From contig WTPW01000562.1 of the NCBI GenBank assembly GCA_009809945.1, positions 197,107 through 261,106 of the forward strand: DNA of 64,000 bases, in the 5' to 3' direction. Origin of the DNA: Gigaspora margarita. Lineage: Eukaryota; Glomeromycota; Glomeromycetes; Diversisporales; Gigasporaceae. The translations under genes and the position numbers were made by a program. This document shows, piece after piece, positions 59,201 to 64,000 of the stretch (positions are counted from its first letter, which is position 1; each line of letters starts with the position of its first letter). The notes below the pieces were generated by a model. The model was not told the DNA's origin, searched no databases, and saw only the letters and a list, made by a program, of their open reading frames with translations.

Positions 59201-59874
59201 AAGTTACATTTAACCATCATTTTAATATAATACTGTAGAATATATATAAATTCTTTAATCATATAAATTATTAAACTTGACTTAATACGGGGTAAATTTT
59301 TTTTTTGCTTTATTACAATATTAAGTATAAATGTTTAAAATGTCATAATCGCCAAGTTAAATAAATTTGTAAACAAGTGTTATTTTAATTGAATTGATTT
59401 AAATTATGATTCAATCATCAAATATATTTAATCAAGGTCACAAACGAGAATACTGGTACTATAATAAGAACCAGATTTAATTTTGTTTTTTTTAATTAAA
59501 TCTGTGATTTATAAATTCGGTTAATGACTAATAAATTTAGTATGGATCTGTGAAAAATTTTAATGTTATAATACTTACCACCTGATCTATCATAAGAACC
59601 TATCAATGTAATCATATTTAGAAGTAAAATTGAATCAAGAACGTAACTATTTTTAAGCAAACAAAGATACAGAATATCTTGATAATCGTTTACATTCTTG
59701 ATTCAAAATGGACGGACATACACATGATACCAAGTAATTTTATTATAATTTGAATTGAATTGAAAACAAAAAGCTTATATTGCTTATAAGCTAAAAGTAT
59801 TAAATTTTAAAGAAATTTTTTAATCAAAAAATAATTTAGAATATCTTGATAAATTCTTTAAATACCGTATTCCT

Positions 59875-60081
59875 CTGAAAATAAGCACCCCCTCAGAGCA
59901 ATTTTTAAAGCCAAAATGCTTGTAATCCAGTGATCGGATTTGTGTAATTTTGGTACCATTCGAAACGTTTTAATAAGCTGATTTGAATGGTACCAAAATT
60001 ACACAGATCTGATTACTGGATCACGAGAATTTTGGCTTTAAAAATTGCTCTGAGGAGGTGCTTATTTTAGGAGGAATACGG
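59875..60081. mobile_element. TA-target foldback MITE of the CCGTA-end type, 207 bp
   Basis: CCGTATTCCTCTGAAAATAA and (complement) CCGTATTCCTCCTAAAATAA begin arms of about 95 bp that pair almost throughout. TA flanks it (59873-59874, 60082-60083). C5 copy 1 reads TTCTTTAAATAATGGTTTTA here, giving the empty site. Confidence 0.92.
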
Positions 60082-60155
60082 TATTGGTTTAAAAATATAG
60101 ATTCTAATAAAATATCAGTCAACTAATTTGTCACACTATTTATAACTGAGTTTTT

Positions 60156-61074
60156 TTTTCGATTTCAAAGTGCCCATCTTGGGGGATAGTATTTATTCAG
60201 TTTACTCATTGAAAATTATACAGAGACGAAGGTACAACTAGCCACACATACACTTTTGGTGTCTAATTTAAGTAGTCCGCCCAAAGGTTCCACACTAGCT
60301 GCTATACTTGCAACCCAACTACAAGAATTGCCTATTTAAACCCTTTGATCTTATCTGCTCCTTGACCAATTTCAACTGATTCACCAGACATCTATGGTAC
60401 AACACAAGTCAGTTTGGATGCCTGGATCTCTTTCACATGCTCTTTAGGACTAGTTTATCCTCAACAGAAAACTTGGTAAAGCGGTACCTTCCCTCCCAGG
60501 TATTTACCTACACTTTGGTAACTTATGCTATAGCTTTACCTATATACTTGGAGTCAGAGCTAACCATTAAACCCCTATCATTACCTACTTCTGCCCTTGT
60601 AAGGTTCGCTCTAACCTAGCACCCACCATAACCTTCCTATTGGTCCTTCTCCGGTATTCCCAAACTTCCAAACTAGTTAGCCCGGAAAGGTTGGTCAGCT
60701 TGACTTTAAGCACCAAATGGACTCCCTCCCCTTGGTACATGCTATCTAAACACATGTCCTTTTCCTCTAGTGCGACTCCAGTGGCCAGGTTGGTGGACCC
60801 CCTCCTCGAGAGTCTTGTCGTCTGATTCTCTGGCTCCGGTTTCTGATATTCTGGCTTTGGTAGCACTATTAAAGATCTTTGCTACCTCCTTACTTGGGGC
60901 TTGCCAAATAGGTTTCTATTTCTCCAGTTTTCTAGATTTTTGTGCACCTGAAAGCTTCCATTCAAGATGGTGTACCAAGGCCTACAGGTAATGTACCCAA
61001 CCGATCGATGAGAAACAGTTACCAGAACACAGGTCTATTTTTTCAAAGCATCGCCAGTGGGATTTGAATTCTAG
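60156..61074 (-). mobile_element. LS1 retroposon, copy d, minus strand
   Basis: The 16-bp duplication TTATAACTGAGTTTTT (60140-60155 and 61075-61090) brackets a minus-strand LS1 of 919 bp whose 5' end is cut inside the B box (complement GAATTCAAATCCCACTGG). Its 3' end has AATAAA, a CCC-AAGAT-GGG hairpin, CACTTTG and A residues. Several open stretches occur but no known domain. Confidence 0.85.
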
Positions 61075-61141
61075 TTATAACTGAGTTTTTTGTTATATAA
61101 ATTTATAAAAAAAAATATTAAAAATTACTATAAGCAGGGTG

Positions 61142-61203
61142 TGGTAACATAGTATAGTTGGGATGTTGTTACCCCCAAGCGATAGATACAGAGTTCGAAT
61201 CCC
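61142..61203 (+). promoter_or_regulatory. tRNA-like internal Pol III promoter of LS1 copy e
   Basis: TAGTATAGTTGG (61150-61161) resembles the A-box part of a tRNA D arm. GAGTTCGAATCCC (61191-61203) is a near-consensus B box. This is the best preserved LS1 head in the window. Confidence 0.6.
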
Positions 61204-61681
61204 ATGAAAGATGTTTTCAAAAATTATATCAGTGTTATGGTAACTAATCTGCACTCCAACTAATTGGTTCTTCAATCTGCAACCCAGGTGATACCAAGTT
61301 ATTGGAAACCAACTGACTTGTATAATATTATATAAGGAAAAAGAAAGCGCATAAGTCCTAAGAATTAGCAGAAGAACCAGCTTAACAAGATCTGAGTAAA
61401 GAAGTATCTGATTTTTGATATTGCCATGAAAAAGGATCTTGAATAGTGACTGACCAGAAGCAACCGAACGATAAAAGGGTTGGAGGACCCTATCAATCAG
61501 ACTGCCGGAGTCATACCAGAGGAAAAGAACATGCATTTCAAAAGCATGTACCAAGGGGAGAGAGACCATTTAGCATCCTAATACCAGGCTAACCAACCCT
61601 TCCAGGTCTTAGAATTGGAAGTAAGGATGCGACTGGAGAAAAGAATTTAGAAGAGTAACTGACCAGGTACTGGGGTTGGAG

Positions 61682-63465
61682 CAGGGTTGGTAAATGACCT
61701 GAAATGACCCAAATGACTCAAATGACTAATGACCAGTCACGTGTCATTTCGAAAAGCCAAATGACCTATGAGGTCATTTAAAAATTAATATAATTTGATT
61801 GGTAGATTCAAATATATAGAAGTTTTATTATTGCTATTAGTAAATAACCTTGAACCTATATAATAGTAAAGAAATATGCAAATCGATAAATTGATATAAA
61901 AAATTATAGAATTACAATGTTACATTATATACCATATTTGCACGTAATAACGCGCATGCACATTATTTCAAAATTTATATTTTTTTGAAAATTGGTTTTT
62001 TTAACTCCTATGCGCGTCCCAAAACAACGCGACTCTAAATATACATATGCCATATAACAAATGCATGTCAAAATGATTCGAAATATCGCGTATGCATGTC
62101 CTGAAATAATGTGCAGATGCGCGTTATTACATGCAAATACGGTACAAGTATTAATTGTATTATTTTATAATGCTCAAATGAAAAATTTTATGGTAGAATA
62201 ACTTTATAGGAAAATCTTGAAGCATTATTTATTTTTGAGTTAATATGAAGAGCTAGCTAACATCTAAAAATTTCAAATATTTTGCTCACGTTTATCATGA
62301 AAATTTTTGAATTAACAATTTTAAAGTTACATAGATAGCTGCGATTTTGTAAGTATCTTAAAATATTCAAATAAAGTTTTTAAATCCGAAATTTTATATT
62401 TCAAAAAAATGTATATGGCTAAATATATTTGTAAATATCATCTTCGAAAATTTATCATAATTTATTCTCCAACTTCCTGACTATATCGATATTGTGACGA
62501 ATTATTTTTATTTGTTGTAAATAATTTTTAAATCATGTATACAAATAAGGTTATTTAAATATTCTTGGTGGCTTAGAACTAGAAATCACGTAAATACACT
62601 AATTAACGCAAATACGTGAATACCCAGCCTGCAAATACTTCTGCCATTCGCATATACGTGGTAAAAATCACGAATATGTTCTAAATTCCACGAATACGTG
62701 GTAACTCTCAAAATGTAATTAAGATCTTTGAATTCAATCAAATAAAATAAGTTTGACATCCGCTTTTCAATAATATAAGTTCTTCATCTTATTTAAAACG
62801 TTTGATATTCAATTTAAAAATGCAATACTAATAAAAGTAAAATCCTTATCTTTTGAATTCGACTTTAACCTTAATAACCCTTGTGAGACTTAATTCGATG
62901 GACTGAATTGACTTGTAACTTCGTATTGGCTTATTATAACTCGAATTCTGTGTAATAAGTTTTGTTAATTCTTTTAAATCGTTCACGTGATTCTGACCTT
63001 ATTTGAACTTCGTGTCGAAATTACCTTGATCATTAACCCATACCCCATCACCGATATCACACATTATTAGTATTACCCACCATCCCATATCATAGTATCG
63101 TTTCGCTTCATTAACCCTTTACCATTATATAAACTCTCCCTTTTACTATCGCCCTATTCACTTGTACCCGTAATCAGTTGGAGTTTAAATTGGCACTATG
63201 GTCTATATTGTTTTACCCCTCTCTCAATTCTGCATGCATTGAAGTGCTTATTGAAATGATCATTACGTTACACTATCTTTTATCGTTTGTATAATGCCCC
63301 ATAATGACCCGTAATGACCCAGTCATTTGTAAATGACTGGGTCATTTGGTCACTGGGTCATTTGCAATTTGCAAATAATCCAATAACCAAATAACTCCGG
63401 TCATTTCAATGTCATTTGAGATCATTTAAAAAATAGTCAAATGACCTGATCATTTACCAACCCTG
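61682..63465. mobile_element. hAT-type element with AATGACC arrays, 1784 bp
   Basis: Ends CAGGGTTGGTAAATGACCTG and (complement) CAGGGTTGGTAAATGATCAG, with a perfect 8-bp duplication GGTTGGAG (61674-61681, 63466-63473). Both ends carry dense AATGACC / GGTCATTT arrays (61690-61780, 63300-63455). The interior also has ACGTGAATACC-type words (62590-62705) and a nested MITE at 61932-62142. No transposase open frame is seen. Confidence 0.93.
61932..62142. mobile_element. TA-target MITE of the CCGTA-end type, 211 bp
   Basis: CCATATTTGCACGTAATAAC and (complement) CCGTATTTGCATGTAATAAC, then GCGCATGC, flanked by TA (61930-61931, 62143-62144). Nested in the hAT-type element. Confidence 0.9.
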
Positions 63466-63882
63466 GGTTGGAGAACTTCACAAGAGCAGAAGTAGGTAAT
63501 GATAGTAGTTTAAGGATAATCTCTAACTACAAGTGGTCTGTCTCAATAGATACATAAGTTACATAAGTGTAGGTAATACCTGTATAGGACAGGAACTGCT
63601 CTACCAAGTTTTCTCTAAGGATAACAGAACCAAGAATACTTGGCTGGATCCTAAGGATTATGGATAAGCATCTGGAATAGTCTGACTAACTTATACAACA
63701 GGATTGTTTCAGTGATACAGGATGGGTTAGTAGGAGGAACAGAAGATCAAAGAGTTTAAATAGGCTATTTCTGTAGTTGGGTTGCAGGTATGATAGCTAG
63801 TGTGGAACCTTTGGGCGGACTACTTAAATTAGATACCAAAAGTATACATGTAGCTAGTTAAATCCTTATCTACATTAGCGAA

Positions 63883-64000
63883 TTATATATATGTAATCTT
63901 ACGTAAGATATTACGGCCCGTAATATTACGAAAATCTTATGATCGACGCGGAGTATTACGTAATATATTACATTAGATTACGGTAATATTACAGTTATTA
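63883..64000. mobile_element. Element D: left end of a second TTACGTAA-array element (cut by window end)
   Basis: Begins CATTAGCGAATTATATATAT after TA and closely follows the left arm of element B (CTTACGTAAGATATTACGGC, then TATTACGTAATATATTAC). Its interior and right end lie outside the window. Confidence 0.85.

Larger units (their letters stand above)
56395..59734. mobile_element. Unclassified 3.3-kb insertion in C5 copy 2
   Basis: C5 sequence stops at 56394 and resumes at about 59749. The flanks TAATTTTATATTATA and TAATTTTATTATAA may be a target duplication of 14-15 bp. The insert begins CAAGAGTAGATAGAGCACC. It contains a palindrome (57788-58364), a duplicated block, and a thrice-repeated unit with ATGCTAGTTGATATTAGGCA and CACGCATATAACGTCA. 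No coding region, poly(A) tract or terminal inverted repeat was found, so its class is unknown. Confidence 0.45.
53713..60139. mobile_element. C5 element, copy 2, split by several later insertions
   Basis: The left end TTCTTAATCTGTAGAGATTT and GCAAGCAAATTTGTTTGTAT matches the start of copy 1 (5701). The C5 body continues at 56338-56394 (AATAATATTTGAAAACAAG...) and 59749-59872 (GCTTATAAGCTAAAAGTATT...), then after the MITE at 59875-60081 with TTGGTTTAAAAATATAG. The blocks between are insertions 53768-56337, 56395-59734 and 59875-60081. The right end was not found. Confidence 0.72.
61134..63880 (+). mobile_element. LS1 retroposon, copy e, opened by a hAT-type element
   Basis: The head GGGTGTGGTAACATAGTATA at 61137 is followed by the body to 61681, resuming at 63466 and running to about 63880, where element D begins. 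Without the hAT-type element and its 8-bp duplication it is about 955 bp. The tail TTTGGGCGGACTACTTAAAT is conserved. Confidence 0.78.

Noticed and set aside
60437-60991. Open frames on both strands within LS1 copy d
   Set aside because: Not retained in other LS1 copies at matching positions as far as can be read; no known domain.
61093-61569. Minus-strand frame of 158 residues over the LS1 copy e head
   Set aside because: It is antisense to the tRNA-like head and body of the retroposon; similarity to a membrane protein is only compositional.
1-64000. CRISPR array, prophage, LTR retroelement or Polinton-like element
   Set aside because: The regular repeats (30508-30690, 31653-32110) are not spacer-repeat arrays with unique spacers, and no integrase, protease, capsid or long terminal direct repeat was seen. 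The genome is clearly eukaryotic.

Overview
The window is AT-rich, repeat-saturated eukaryotic DNA with one recognisable host gene. That gene, on the minus strand at about 20.5-21.6 kb, encodes a class I SAM-dependent methyltransferase. It is split by three short GT-AG introns of 73, 105 and 73 bp, and the four exons sum to 846 nt, exactly 282 codons. The gene type, the short introns, the AT bias and the dense mixture of LINEs, hAT-like, Harbinger-like and TA-target elements suggest a filamentous fungus, most plausibly an early-diverging Mucoromycota/Glomeromycotina lineage. The assignment to a group is inference.

Layout: 0-0.2 kb is the end of a DNA element. From 0.29 to 11.8 kb lies one old minus-strand LINE, opened by three later insertions (1513-3590, 5701-7075, 11141-11420). 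From 11.8 to 19.7 kb there are hAT-type and foldback elements plus a 1.14-kb retroposon (family G). From 20.2 to 23.1 kb the methyltransferase gene sits among TA-target MITEs. From 24.9 to 30.7 kb a TIR-bounded composite holds a second G retroposon, itself interrupted by a 1.78-kb element. From 30.7 to 38.8 kb there are hairpin repeats, more hAT MITEs and a Harbinger-like element. From 38.81 to 46.67 kb is a nearly intact plus-strand LINE with 14-bp target duplications. From 46.9 to 49.1 kb a palindromic element carries a 5'-truncated LINE of another subfamily. From 49.5 to 64 kb five copies of a long tRNA-headed retroposon (called LS1 here) are interleaved with Harbinger, hAT and TA-target elements and a 456-bp run of N.

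The LINEs carry the only transposition machinery seen (endonuclease, reverse transcriptase, zinc knuckle). The G and LS1 retroposons have no polymerase and presumably borrow LINE machinery. None of the DNA elements shows a transposase, so all look non-autonomous. Many boundaries are fixed at base resolution by target-site duplications (8 bp for hAT, TTA/TAA for Harbinger, TA for mariner/pogo-like, 14-16 bp for retroposons) or by an empty site elsewhere in the window.

The most unusual signals are: (1) four elements with the same CATCAGCAAATT-like ends, three of them with the same A-rich interior, but each type with a different subterminal palindrome array; they make 2-bp target duplications that are not restricted to TA; (2) a LINE ORF1 protein built from about 50-residue repeats that I cannot place in a known family; (3) the full-length but unassigned G retroposon. 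No LTR retroelement, capsid gene, CRISPR array or prokaryotic gene was seen.
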